DNA of 64,000 nt, taken from Bradyrhizobium sp. Gha (GTDB taxonomy: Bacteria; Pseudomonadota; Alphaproteobacteria; Rhizobiales; Xanthobacteraceae). The translations under genes and the position numbers were made by a program. The DNA lies in NCBI RefSeq assembly GCF_900113735.1, contig NZ_FOQM01000039.1:1-64000 (forward strand), read 5' to 3'. The notes below the pieces were generated by a model that did no database searches, had not been told where the DNA came from, and worked only from the letters and a program-made list of their open reading frames with translations. Within the stretch, counting starts at the first letter, position 1. Every line of letters begins with the position of its first letter. Shown here piece by piece: positions 56,214-64,000 of this stretch.

Positions 56214-57524
56214 CTAAGACCCCAACAGTCGGTGCTGCTGATCGTGCGCGGCCGGCCTGTCAGGCGCAATCACGACGCACTCCACGGTGCCAGCCTCTTC
56301 ATCGGCGGCAAGCGGGATCACGCCTTTCTTACGTGTGCGGTCGAATAGAAGTCCGTCTTTGATAAAACGAGCATGCGCCGCTTCGAAGGATGGTGATCGC
56401 ACATTTCTTACGGACAAGATAACGTTGCGATGGGAATAGTCGAAGCCTAGCAGCCGGATCGCTATGTTGTGTAACACCGAACCGCCACCCCAGCGGCCAT
56501 TAGCTTCATTGAACAGCAACCGGCCATCTTTTGCAAAAATCGCGTCGATGTTGATCATTCCGCGATATCCCAGGTCGCGCGCCAGTGCCACAAATCGGTA
56601 AGCATGCGCTTGGGCGGTCAACCATTGCTCGTTCTCCAAGTCGCTTGGAAGCTCAAGCCCTGTCCAAATCAAAGTTCTCTCGGAGCGATCTGTGCTTTTA
56701 CGCAGACGGATGTTTCCACTGTTGACAAAGACGATTGATGAATCATCCTGGATTGCATACTCGAGATAGAATAAAGATCGAGCTAGGTGGTACGATTCCA
56801 CGACCAGCGTCTTACACGATGCTGTTGTCATCTCGAACCAAAGTGCCTGGGGATCAAAAGATGGCCACGAAATCAACCGGGTATCTCTGGCTCCAGGTAA
56901 GGGATCGCTCTTATTGCTGGTCAAGATAACGTTTCCTACTCCACCAGCACCATTATCCAACTTTACGATGACCATGCCGGTCTCGGATCTGAGGTAGGTG
57001 ACCGCGTCTAACAGTTCCTGTGGGTCTGTCGCGACTGATCCGTGAGGGAGCGGAAGTGCGACGCTTGTTGCCAACTGACGGAAGTGGCTCTTGCGATTCA
57101 ACAGATCAGGCCCGCGCTGTAAAGCGAAGTCGTCGCCGGTGTTCGGTATGCCTAACCTGGCTGCCAGGCGCGCGACGCCTTCGGTAGAGTAGCAGGGACA
57201 TAGTCGCCAGGCGGATTGCTGACGAACGTGTCTTCTAATTCGCTCGACAACAGCCCTGGACAGCAACGTACAATCATCGAGGATGGCCGGTTGGCGGCTC
57301 GCAGGTACAACCAGGCGAACACTCGATGCATCGAAATCGAGCGTCGCTCCGATGAAGGATAGTAGATTTGCCGGGATCTCTTTGGGTGAGACTATCAAGT
57401 CACCCTCCTGAGCAAACCACGCTGAACGGTACGCCGAGTTGGCGGCCAGCGAGAGTTGGGCTTTTGTTAGATGGCCGCCCGACATCTGAGGCGTACCGGC
57501 ATTCATAATTAGGATCCGCGGCAT
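56214..57524 (-). CDS. ATP-grasp ligase, PGM1-like (pre-ATP-grasp domain)
   Basis: A 436-residue protein. The N-terminal half (PRILIMNAGTPQMSGGHLTK) resembles the pre-ATP-grasp domain of the PGM1 family; the C-terminal ATP-grasp half has VIVKLDNGAGGVGNVILTS, then MINIDAIFAKDGRLLFNEAN and GRWGGGSVLHNIA. PGM1-type enzymes join amino acids or peptides to make amide bonds in natural-product pathways. It is convergent with the oxygenase pair; a CGGAGG precedes the ATG. Whether it acts with them is inferred from proximity. Confidence 0.8.
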   Translation of the reverse strand: MPRILIMNAGTPQMSGGHLTKAQLSLAANSAYRSAWFAQEGDLIVSPKEIPANLLSFIGATLDFDASSVRLVVPASRQPAILDDCTLLSRAVVERIRRHVRQQSAWRLCPCYSTEGVARLAARLGIPNTGDDFALQRGPDLLNRKSHFRQLATSVALPLPHGSVATDPQELLDAVTYLRSETGMVIVKLDNGAGGVGNVILTSNKSDPLPGARDTRLISWPSFDPQALWFEMTTASCKTLVVESYHLARSLFYLEYAIQDDSSIVFVNSGNIRLRKSTDRSERTLIWTGLELPSDLENEQWLTAQAHAYRFVALARDLGYRGMINIDAIFAKDGRLLFNEANGRWGGGSVLHNIAIRLLGFDYSHRNVILSVRNVRSPSFEAAHARFIKDGLLFDRTRKKGVIPLAADEEAGTVECVVIAPDRPAAHDQQHRLLGS

Positions 57525-59011
57525 TCGCGACCTCCGGGCATCTGGACGTGATCAGGATGGGATCGTCATGGCACCCACCATCCGCTGGCCGTGCTGTTGT
57601 GAGGCTCTGAGGCCAAGGTGTCCCCGCCGTCGCGCTGTCACCCTAATGAAGCGGCAGAGAACGGCCGGTCGGCGATCTGCCGATTGGCGTCCTGGCGGGT
57701 CGCTTCATCAAAAGCGCTGGCATTTGCATGGCGGGGGGTCGGGATCCTTCGTGCGAAATGATCCGGGGTTGACCAAACATATGCGATCAACGCGTCCGGC
57801 TCGATTCCTTCCTGCTGTGGCTCTGTCAAACAGGTGCTCGTGACGTCTTCCCAGCGCGCATTGGCTCGAAAGGCCTCTTTACATTCGGGCGTGCGGTAAG
57901 TGCTCGTTCTATTCTGGCTTGATAGATATTCTCGCCCGAAATAGTCGAGAGTTGGTCTGCCCTCGTGAAGCGTTGAAAAACCCATCGCGTGGCAGCGCCC
58001 GGTGTCCCCTGCACGGCTTTGTATCTCAATTTCGTCTCCTCGGGTTCCGAACTTGCTCTCGAAGTCGCGAGCGATCCGCTCGCACCTCGATTGTGGACGA
58101 CATATCTGGGCGTCCTCCGTTCGAAGTGGATCGCAGTCTCGCTAAGAGGATACGAAGCGTTTCGCGCCAGCTCGCTATCCATGTATCAGGCCCGTACATC
58201 TGCGAGGCTCCTGGCATATGCTTCGGTTGGGCCGTCGTGGGGCCTATGATCATACGGCTGTGGCAGAACCTGCTTTTGATGGCTGTCATGGGGTGCCAAC
58301 GACGGATATTGAAAGAGGGGAAGTTGCCGACCGATCGCCCACTTCGCTCTGCTCCGCGGCGGCGATTTGCGGTAGCGGGTTTGGTGAACTGATTTTGTGC
58401 GGTGCTGGGCGAGACGGGCGTGCTCAGCTTTAGAAATGCAGCGCCACATAGGCCCTTCGGATAGAGCTCTACGTTGATCAATTCTGCCTCGTCGGTCGTT
58501 TGGCGGAGTAGGCCATGACAGTGATATCGTCCGGATCCCCAATGTCCAACGTTCCAACGCGACATGCGGGCCCTAGCGACGCAATCGGAACTCCTTGTCT
58601 AGCGCTCCCGACCGCTGCGACATTGAGGCATCGGTCCGCGGATCTAACCAGCTGAGGCATTCGAAGTCCTTCACACCTCAGGCAGGTGCCACGCTCAACA
58701 GTCTACGAGCTAACGTTGCGTCAGATTCAAGCCCTTTTCCGTCAGCCTGTGAGAACGTGGAAGCTCATGCTGGCCCAAGAGGGTTACCAGGAGGTCTCGC
58801 AAATATTCAGCGCCGCCTCGAGGAAGTGCTGCGTATGCGGGCATGACTATCAACGTTCGGTCTGAGGGCAAGCGGCGCGGAACGATCGCCGTCGGCGGCG
58901 CCGCTGAACGAAGGAGCAGCTCTAAACCCACGCGGCAAGTGTTTTTGGGTGTGCGTAAAGCGCGACGCCGCCTGCCAGAGTCTCTCTGCGTGTATAGAAG
59001 GCATGCCGGAT
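57525..59011. other. Long degenerate stretch with a MerR-type motif
   Basis: About 1.5 kb. Minus-strand text downstream of the motif at 58700 is protein-like only in pieces that switch frame (for example GTLDIGDPDDITVMAYSAKR near 58,500 and ENIYQARIERALTARPNVKR near 57,900), suggesting one or two decayed genes. No intact gene is seen. Confidence 0.45.
58700..58731 (-). promoter_or_regulatory. MerR-type (putative NolA) promoter motif, copy 5
   Basis: Minus strand: -35 TTGAAT, 19-base spacer, -10 TAGACT; inner repeat ACG-CAA-CGT. The outer right arm is degenerate. It faces decayed coding text near 58,500. Confidence 0.55.
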
Positions 59012-59194
59012 CTAATCGGCTCTCAGGAAGACACGCCGTTTTGCTTCCAGGAGATGCTCATCCAGCGTCTCGTGCAGCGTACGCCGCAGCTCTGGCGCGA
59101 TCGAATTGTCTGTGTCGATCAATTGCCGAAACTTTCGAATGATGTGTTCTATCGTTGCAATAGTTCCGAGTGCTTCCATCCTCTGCCAGCGCAT
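59012..59194 (-). CDS. Small hypothetical helical protein
   Basis: A 60-residue protein: MRWQRMEALGTIATIEHIIR, then KFRQLIDTDNSIAPELRRTL and HETLDEHLLEAKRRVF, one helical bundle-like unit. The ATG at 59194 has an AAGGAG about 14 bases upstream. Not recognised. It lies just downstream of the trpD-like gene. Confidence 0.5.
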   Translation of the reverse strand: MRWQRMEALGTIATIEHIIRKFRQLIDTDNSIAPELRRTLHETLDEHLLEAKRRVFLRAD

Positions 59195-59453
59195 CCTCAG
59201 TTGATCTCCTTTGGCGCGTTGCGCGCTTCGTCGCAGGACCGCACCTCGGCAACTGGGGCTCCAACAGCCTCCAGTCGACCAAGGCTTGGTTATTGGGCTG
59301 CGCCCCGCAGTGGGAATTGTTTTGGCTAGTACTTGCCACGACGATGCTCCCTCGAAGTACGGCACAAGGGACACGCAGTCGCCGGCCGCGCTATCCTATC
59401 CTTGAGTAAGCGGTACTGTTGATCGCAATGATGTAGCATCACCAGCTCAGTTG

Positions 59454-60467
59454 TCAGGCGTTTGAAACCGCGATCAAGCGATTGAGACGAGCGGCTGCAG
59501 CGCCGCGATCAAGCGATTCTTGTCCAAGCGCCACGCCCTCCCGCAGGCTCGAGGCTCGCCCGGCCACCACCAGTGCCGCCGCCGCGTTCAAAAGTGCAGC
59601 ATCACGAAAACGACCAGGCATGCCATCAAGCACGTTTTGTAGCCCAACGGCGTGAGCCTCGGAACCACGGCTCTCCAGCGCATCGGCGCGGTAGCGGGGG
59701 AGCCCGGCGTCTTCGGGCGTCACGTCGAACGTGCGGACCGTACCCGCCTCAAGCGCCGCAACAAAGCTTGTGCCGGTGAGGGAGATTTCATCGAGCCCAT
59801 CCGAGCCGTGTACAACCCATACCGAATCAGCACCAAGGTTCTTCAGGACGTACGCCAGAGGCTGCACCCATTCCGGAGTGAACACTCCAAGGATCTGCCG
59901 CTTGACCCCGGCCGGGTTGGACAGGGCCTCAATCAGATTGAACATCGTGTGGGTTCCAAGAACGCCGCGGATCTGGCTGATGCGCTGCATCGCCGGATAG
60001 TCGGCTGACGCAAACATAAAGCCAATGTCGGCCTCGCGCACGCAGCGTGCAATTGCGTCGGGCCCAAGATCGACCTTTACTCCGAGGTGTGCCAACACGT
60101 CGGCGGTGCTTGATCGCAAAGATGTTGTGCGGTTGACATTCTTCGCAACGGGAACGCCGAGTCCGGCGATGATGAAGGAAGCGCACGTCGATGCGTTGAG
60201 CGAATACTTATCGGTATCGCTCGTGCCACCGATATCGATAGCGTCGCACCGGGTTTCCAACTTTGGCATTAGATTTCGCATCGCGGATACGGCGCCGGTG
60301 ACTTCTTCGACTGTCTCGCCGCGGACCCTCATCCCAACCAACAAGCCACCGATTTGGGAGGGAGTCGCGTCACCGGCCATCATGCTGTCGAACGCTGAGG
60401 CAGCCTCCTCACGCGTCAGAGTAGCGCCGGTGACGACTTTGGCGATGATTGACTTGAGCGGTTCCAT
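59454..60467 (-). CDS. TrpD-family phosphoribosyltransferase with altered active-site motifs
   Basis: A 337-residue protein of anthranilate phosphoribosyltransferase size and fold (GGLLVGMRVRGETVEEVTGA, HTMFNLIEALSNPAGVKRQI, VVHGSDGLDEISLTGT). Key motifs differ from TrpD: the PRPP loop GTGGD is DIGGTSDTD, KHGNR is KNVNRTTSLRSSTADVL, and the anthranilate-side motif GPLTNPA is EALSNPA. The GLDE metal residues are kept. It is likely a paralogue with a new acceptor rather than the tryptophan enzyme. The ATG at 60467 is used (TTG at 60470 is the frame's first codon). A MerR-type motif is about 150 bases upstream. Confidence 0.85.
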   Translation of the reverse strand: MEPLKSIIAKVVTGATLTREEAASAFDSMMAGDATPSQIGGLLVGMRVRGETVEEVTGAVSAMRNLMPKLETRCDAIDIGGTSDTDKYSLNASTCASFIIAGLGVPVAKNVNRTTSLRSSTADVLAHLGVKVDLGPDAIARCVREADIGFMFASADYPAMQRISQIRGVLGTHTMFNLIEALSNPAGVKRQILGVFTPEWVQPLAYVLKNLGADSVWVVHGSDGLDEISLTGTSFVAALEAGTVRTFDVTPEDAGLPRYRADALESRGSEAHAVGLQNVLDGMPGRFRDAALLNAAAALVVAGRASSLREGVALGQESLDRGAAAARLNRLIAVSNA

Positions 60468-60999
60468 CAAACTTTATACGTTCCTTTGTCCAATCTGGAC
60501 CCCAGCCAAGCCTCTCTGCAAGCCGAGTGCCTGGATTCAGCGGCCGGTCTGTCCGCACTCGCTATGCCACACTGTCCTTAAGGCGGCCGTCAGAAGGACG
60601 TGGGCATCGATGGGACGCTACAACCTGACGCTACGTAAGGGTCAAGTTCTCTCCATCCGATAGCGCATCGATAGGACATCGCAGCGAGCCAGAGCACTGC
60701 AGAACAACAGCGTTGTCTCGCCCGCTTCCCGGAGACGTTTGAACCGCATCACATGGCGTCTGGCTTTCGGGTGCCGTGGCGGCACCGCTGAGTGGCTTAT
60801 GACGCACTATTCCGATGCTGAGTAGAGTTGAGGCCGAGGTCAGTTGCTCTGCGAAATCAAGGGACCAACTGTAAATCAACCTACGCCGAGCGGCCCTGCC
60901 GGAGCGCTAGACGCCTGCCTTTGCGGGCGATGCGTAAATGGTTACCTCTGCGCGAAGCAGCACGACCTTTGGGCGCGAGTCGGAGGGCTGTTAGCATTT
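60468..60999. other. Intergenic stretch upstream of trpD-like gene, with MerR-type motif
   Basis: About 530 bases; besides the motif at 60615-60646 no gene is visible. Confidence 0.45.
60615..60646 (-). promoter_or_regulatory. MerR-type (putative NolA) promoter motif, copy 6, before the trpD paralogue
   Basis: Minus strand: -35 TTGACC, 19-base spacer, -10 TAGCGT; repeat ACG-TAG-CGT-CA-GGTT. It lies about 150 bases before the trpD-like start, correctly oriented. Confidence 0.68.
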
Positions 61000-61299
61000 T
61001 CACTTTGACCCGCTGCTTTTCTCGCTGCTATCCCGCCTGGAGATTACGTAGCGACATTTCCGACTGAGGCTGTCTTGCTTGGATCTCAGGCAGGCAGTGA
61101 TAGCGGTGCGATTTGGTATGAGACTACTACAAAGGCGGAACACGTCCTCCATGCAAGCGTCTTTCTCCTCTGAGGTCGGCGGCCGATCATACGCGTTGAC
61201 CGGGGCAAGCATTGCAGCTGTCATTGCGATGCCAGCAGCGATCGCGCGATAGTAAAGGCTGAGGCGCGAAGCCAAGTAAGTTCGTCGTATCTGAATCAT
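61000..61299 (-). CDS. Small secreted cysteine-rich protein
   Basis: A 99-residue protein with a signal sequence (RAIAAGIAMTAAMLAPVNAY) and a cysteine pattern C..C...C..C (ACMEDVFRLCSSLIPNRTAI, then TACLRSKQDSLSRKCRYV) like the cysteine-rich repeat of small periplasmic/surface proteins frequent in Bradyrhizobium. AGAGGA precedes the ATG by about 6 bases. Function unknown. Confidence 0.75.
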   Translation of the reverse strand: MIQIRRTYLASRLSLYYRAIAAGIAMTAAMLAPVNAYDRPPTSEEKDACMEDVFRLCSSLIPNRTAITACLRSKQDSLSRKCRYVISRRDSSEKSSGSK

Positions 61300-61378
61300 G
61301 ACGTCCTCTAGGGTAGGTTGCTCTTCTTGTTCTTGCTGTGTGCCATCACCCGCAAACCAGGAAGGCGGATCTGGGTAG

Positions 61379-61774
61379 CTATGTGGTGGCGGTCAGCCTC
61401 GTTGCTCTAGTCTTGCGATTCTCACTGCGTGGAGCTTGACGGCTGACCGGTACGGCAGAGGCGACACCTTCGGTATTGACAGAGGCCAAGGAAGGACCAG
61501 GCGGGTCCCGCTGGAGCGGATGATGATTTCGAAGCTGCTGCGGATTGGGCGGGCGGTGCATGCAACGGTTAGCAAGACGCATCGCTTCGGTCTGCCTGAC
61601 ATCATCTGAGCTACTATGGGTTAGTCTAATCGCCAGCCGACTAGCCACGGCGGACTCGCCGCCAAGCGACAGGAGCAGCAACAGCCTTGGGTATACTTCG
61701 TAGGACGATGTTGCGCGCTCTATTATGTGGTCCCAGGCGAGTGTAGGTGTTTGAGACGTTCGCTCTCCTGGCAT
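61379..61774 (-). CDS. Hypothetical protein, 131 residues, after a MerR-type motif
   Basis: The ATG at 61774 has GGGAAG upstream and lies about 40 bases after the expected start site of the MerR-type motif at 61821. The first half looks protein-like (WDHIIERATSSYEVYPRLLL, then LLSLGGESAVASRLAIRL); the second is Pro/Arg/Thr-rich and may be out of frame or disordered. Not recognised. The cysteine-rich gene follows on the same strand. Confidence 0.5.
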   Translation of the reverse strand: MPGERTSQTPTLAWDHIIERATSSYEVYPRLLLLLSLGGESAVASRLAIRLTHSSSDDVRQTEAMRLANRCMHRPPNPQQLRNHHPLQRDPPGPSLASVNTEGVASAVPVSRQAPRSENRKTRATRLTATT

Positions 61775-61820
61775 GTCAGCAATCTTCCCGATTGTTAGAG
61801 ATGGTCCCCACCTGTGCAGG

Positions 61821-61852
61821 ACCGTACAATCTGACGCCACGTGCGATTCAAG
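61821..61852 (-). promoter_or_regulatory. MerR-type (putative NolA) promoter motif, copy 7
   Basis: Minus strand: -35 TTGAAT, 19-base spacer, -10 TACGGT; inverted repeat AATC-GC-ACG-TGG-CGT-CA-GATT is complete. It faces the hypothetical gene at 61379-61774. Confidence 0.65.
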
Positions 61853-62057
61853 TCTCTTTATCTGTGGGTGGTCTGAAGCTCTCGGTGCATGTGCATGACA
61901 GGCTTCGTCTCTGATACGCACTCAGCGGCTTCTGAATCATAGTTGTGGAATAGCACTGGCTGCGCTTCGGTAGCCAGGCACACGCGCGTCGCCGCTACGT
62001 GATGATACGGAGCATCGGTGTCGCAATTCTTTGATCTAAGCATTGCATGCTCTGCGC

Positions 62058-62264
62058 ATGAATCCCAAGAGTAAACTCTACCAACCCGATCATTGGCGAG
62101 GCCGCGCGGAAGCAACGCGAAAGAAAGCGGCAGCCCTCGCCGACGGAAAGGCCAAGGATCGGCTGCTCAAGATTGCCTTGGAATACGACAAGTTGGCGCG
62201 GCGGGCTCAGGTGTGGCTGACGCGTAAGAATGAGGACGATACGTGGCCTGAGCAAGAGCTGTAG
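62058..62264 (+). CDS. Small conserved hypothetical protein, 68 residues
   Basis: MNPKSKLYQPDHWRGRAEAT, then RKKAAALADGKAKDRLLKIA, LEYDKLARRAQVWL. This short helical protein (YxxPxHWRxRAEExRxxAExxxDxxxxxxxLxIAxxYexLAxRA) is common in Bradyrhizobium and relatives, with unknown role. The ATG at 62058 gives the family N-terminus. Confidence 0.75.
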   Translation: MNPKSKLYQPDHWRGRAEATRKKAAALADGKAKDRLLKIALEYDKLARRAQVWLTRKNEDDTWPEQEL

Positions 62265-62615
62265 AGCGTTGCTGCGGTGAGAAGGCCCCAGCCTGCTGGC
62301 GTATCCAGATCCTACTGCTGGGCACATGTCGCTCGGCAAGCAAGTCAATGCCACCTGCACGAGGCGTTACGGAGCCATGAGGCGAGGGGGCCTGATCATC
62401 GCATGCCACGCTCCCGTGAGAGCAAAGCCAGACGCTTGCCCAATTGTTGGTGTCTTTCAGGTCACCTTCGTTCGTCTGCTTCCAGAAAGCGACCTTTCGA
62501 ATTGAGGAGGTATGTGCCGACATCTCGTTTGCGGCCGCTGGAGCGCAATCACAGTAGCAGTCGCGCGGCCCTGGCATGCTGTTTGTAGCCGCTCGCTGCA
62601 ATGCGCGGGATTATG
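62265..62615. other. Intergenic stretch, no gene seen
   Basis: About 350 bases between converging small genes; nothing recognised. Confidence 0.4.
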
Positions 62616-62843
62616 TCAGAACAACGCGGCGATGACCCAGTAGATACCGGCCCAGAGCAGCGCATTTATGAACAACGCCGCCAAAAACCACCAATTCCAC
62701 CCCCTCCGCACTTGCCGGGAGCGACGATCGGCGCCCAAATGCTTGATCGTTGGGAGTTTTGTTGCGCGCCAATGTGGCATTTCATCTCGCTGACCGCTGT
62801 TCAACCCATAGATGCCAAGCTTTGCATGCCCCCTGTCATCCAT
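62616..62843 (-). CDS. Small single-pass membrane protein
   Basis: A 75-residue protein with a polar N-terminal half and one C-terminal membrane helix (WNWWFLAALFINALLWAGIY, then WVIAALF). The ATG at 62843 is chosen because AGAGGA lies 10 bases upstream. Tail-anchored layout; function unknown. Confidence 0.5.
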   Translation of the reverse strand: MDDRGHAKLGIYGLNSGQRDEMPHWRATKLPTIKHLGADRRSRQVRRGWNWWFLAALFINALLWAGIYWVIAALF

Positions 62844-63723
62844 AAGTTTGCAGTCCTCTTTCATAGGGAAGTATCAGAACCAGTGTTCGTTGCCGACCAC
62901 CATTCGGCCGATCGATTGCCCGGACATTTTCGTACAGGTCGCGTCTGTGAGCACAGCAAGTGACATGCCACGAGCCAGAACTGTCGTCAGCGCTTTTGGT
63001 GAGGTGGTTTGGTCACATGGAGCCGCTGTGCAATGTCGGACTCGCGACACTCCTGTCGGGGACAGCACCCGCGTTAGCAGCAAACGCTGAGCGTTTCGCG
63101 AGCGACATACCATGGCAACGCGTTAGGACCTGCATTTTGGCCGCGTAAAATAGGTTGATATCCAGTTGCGATCGATGAGATCGACTAAACATTATTCCTG
63201 ACGGCTAGCTTACGAGCGAGATAGCAGCCGAACACCGGTTGGGAGAAGGGAGATGCAGACGTCTGCGGTTATGTTGCGTGCCAATTTGGTTGCCATAAAG
63301 GAGAATCATTTTCACATTCGGGCTGTTCAGCCTTGGTGAGGAGGCTGCGGATCATCAAGTACCTTCTCGACAAGCAGCAATGTCGCGCCGAGCGATCTGC
63401 TGAGACTACTGGTGTTGCGAGCATCATGCGATCTGGAGGTCGCTGGCCACAGTAGGGGCATTGCCATGATGAAGTCTAATTCACTGAAGACGAGGTGAGG
63501 CCAAGAGTCGCTGATTTCGTGTGGGCAAGCGGGGTGCTCGGTGAGCAGTCAACGATCCAATGCTCGCATCGGATGGGCCAGTGGCGGATTAGATAAGAGC
63601 GGGAAATGCAATCGGCCGTTCGACTCGCCGAACGTGCAGATCGTGGGCCGCCAATCCGCAGGCAACCAGTGGCTCCGACCGCGCGTTTCGAGCGTTAGAG
63701 CAATAGTAGGAGGAGAATGAGTG
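62844..63723. other. Intergenic stretch, no gene seen
   Basis: About 880 bases without supported coding text; ends in the AGGAGG ribosome site of the next small gene. Confidence 0.4.
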
Positions 63724-63882
63724 ATGATAGACATCTACGGTTTTTGGGGCTGGTATCCTATGGAGTGGTATTGGAACGCTGGGCCGATCATCGAGCAGCT
63801 TGACATATTGCGAGACAACGTCATCTACGTTGACTTCAGGGCTATACGAGAGGCAAAGGAGCAGGCGTGCGAGCGCAGATGA
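63724..63882 (+). CDS. Very small aromatic-rich ORF with strong ribosome site
   Basis: A 52-residue frame: MIDIYGFWGWYPMEWYWNAG, then PIIEQLDILRDNVIYVDFRA, ending with a basic tail. AGGAGGAGA lies just upstream. A second ATG at 63717 in another frame gives only 28 residues. Its stop overlaps the next ATG (ATGA), supporting real, coupled translation. Unknown family. Confidence 0.55.
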   Translation: MIDIYGFWGWYPMEWYWNAGPIIEQLDILRDNVIYVDFRAIREAKEQACERR

Positions 63883-64000
63883 TAGACAAGCTGGAGGCGG
63901 GGCGGGTGAGACACGGCCCCTTGGCTACTGCTCCAGGATCAGGCCCTGGCGGTCTTTTCTTCGTGCAGGGACCGTGCGGGTGTGAACTCAAGATAAGTGC
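63879..64000 (+). CDS. Start of an open frame running off the window end
   Basis: ATG overlaps the previous stop; the frame (MIDKLEAGRVRHGPLATAPG, then SGPGGLFFVQGPCGCELKI) stays open to the last base. Text of the GxFxVxGPCGxxL kind opens some small proteins of unknown function in Bradyrhizobium and phages. Too short to classify. Confidence 0.5.
   Translation, partial: MIDKLEAGRVRHGPLATAPGSGPGGLFFVQGPCGCELKIS

Noticed and set aside
1..64000. tRNA genes, attachment sites, CRISPR arrays, complete insertion sequences
   Set aside because: Looked for and not found; the shift in gene spacing near 1.7 kb suggests an island boundary, but I see no tRNA or direct repeat to prove it.

Overview
The window looks like a Bradyrhizobium chromosome running from core sequence into a symbiosis island. 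Bases 1-1,640 are GC-rich and compact: the 3' end of a VanA-type Rieske oxygenase, a GntR/FCD regulator and a degraded VanB-like reductase. After that the composition becomes more AT-rich, spacing opens up, and pseudogenes and long empty stretches appear. I see no intact transposase, tRNA, rRNA or CRISPR array.

Layout. 1.9-4.4 kb: secreted polygalacturonase and pectinesterase. 4.8-13.5 kb: a J-domain protein and three putative type III effectors, two divergent NEL-type E3 ligases (NopM-like) and one repeat protein, each with a tts box (TtsI site). 13.8-24.1 kb: OprB porin, a membrane coiled-coil protein, HemN with a FixK-type box, a DTW remnant, a TauE/SafE permease, a broken luxR and a small porin. 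25.8-31.6 kb: an accessory block with an XRE regulator, a DUF4258/HTH pair, YjzC-like and TIR proteins and several unknowns. 32.3-40.4 kb: small paralogous proteins, an orphan LIV-type binding protein, nolA, nodD2, nodD1 and the nod box. 40.4-48.5 kb: nodABCSUIJ and nodZ, for synthesis, modification and export of a fucosylated lipochitooligosaccharide. 49.2-53.2 kb: fixR-nifA and fixA with RegR and -24/-12 promoter elements. 54-57.5 kb: a possible small-molecule pathway (haem-oxygenase-like protein fused to a GFA domain, Fe(II)/2OG dioxygenase, PGM1-like ATP-grasp). 59.5-64 kb: a divergent TrpD paralogue and small genes.

How it fits together. Plant flavonoids act through NodD1 at the nod box to drive Nod factor synthesis; tts boxes link the effectors to the same programme; RegR/NifA and a FixK-type site mark low-oxygen genes. 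Beyond this known circuitry I found seven copies of one promoter motif, all on the minus strand, each with a 19-bp spacer holding an inverted repeat. This is MerR-type architecture. Copies lie before nolA (the only MerR gene here), nodD2, the LIV-type binding protein, the TrpD paralogue and two or three unknown or decayed loci. I infer a NolA regulon larger than nodD2 plus nolA. The 54-57.5 kb enzyme set is the other candidate for an undescribed system.
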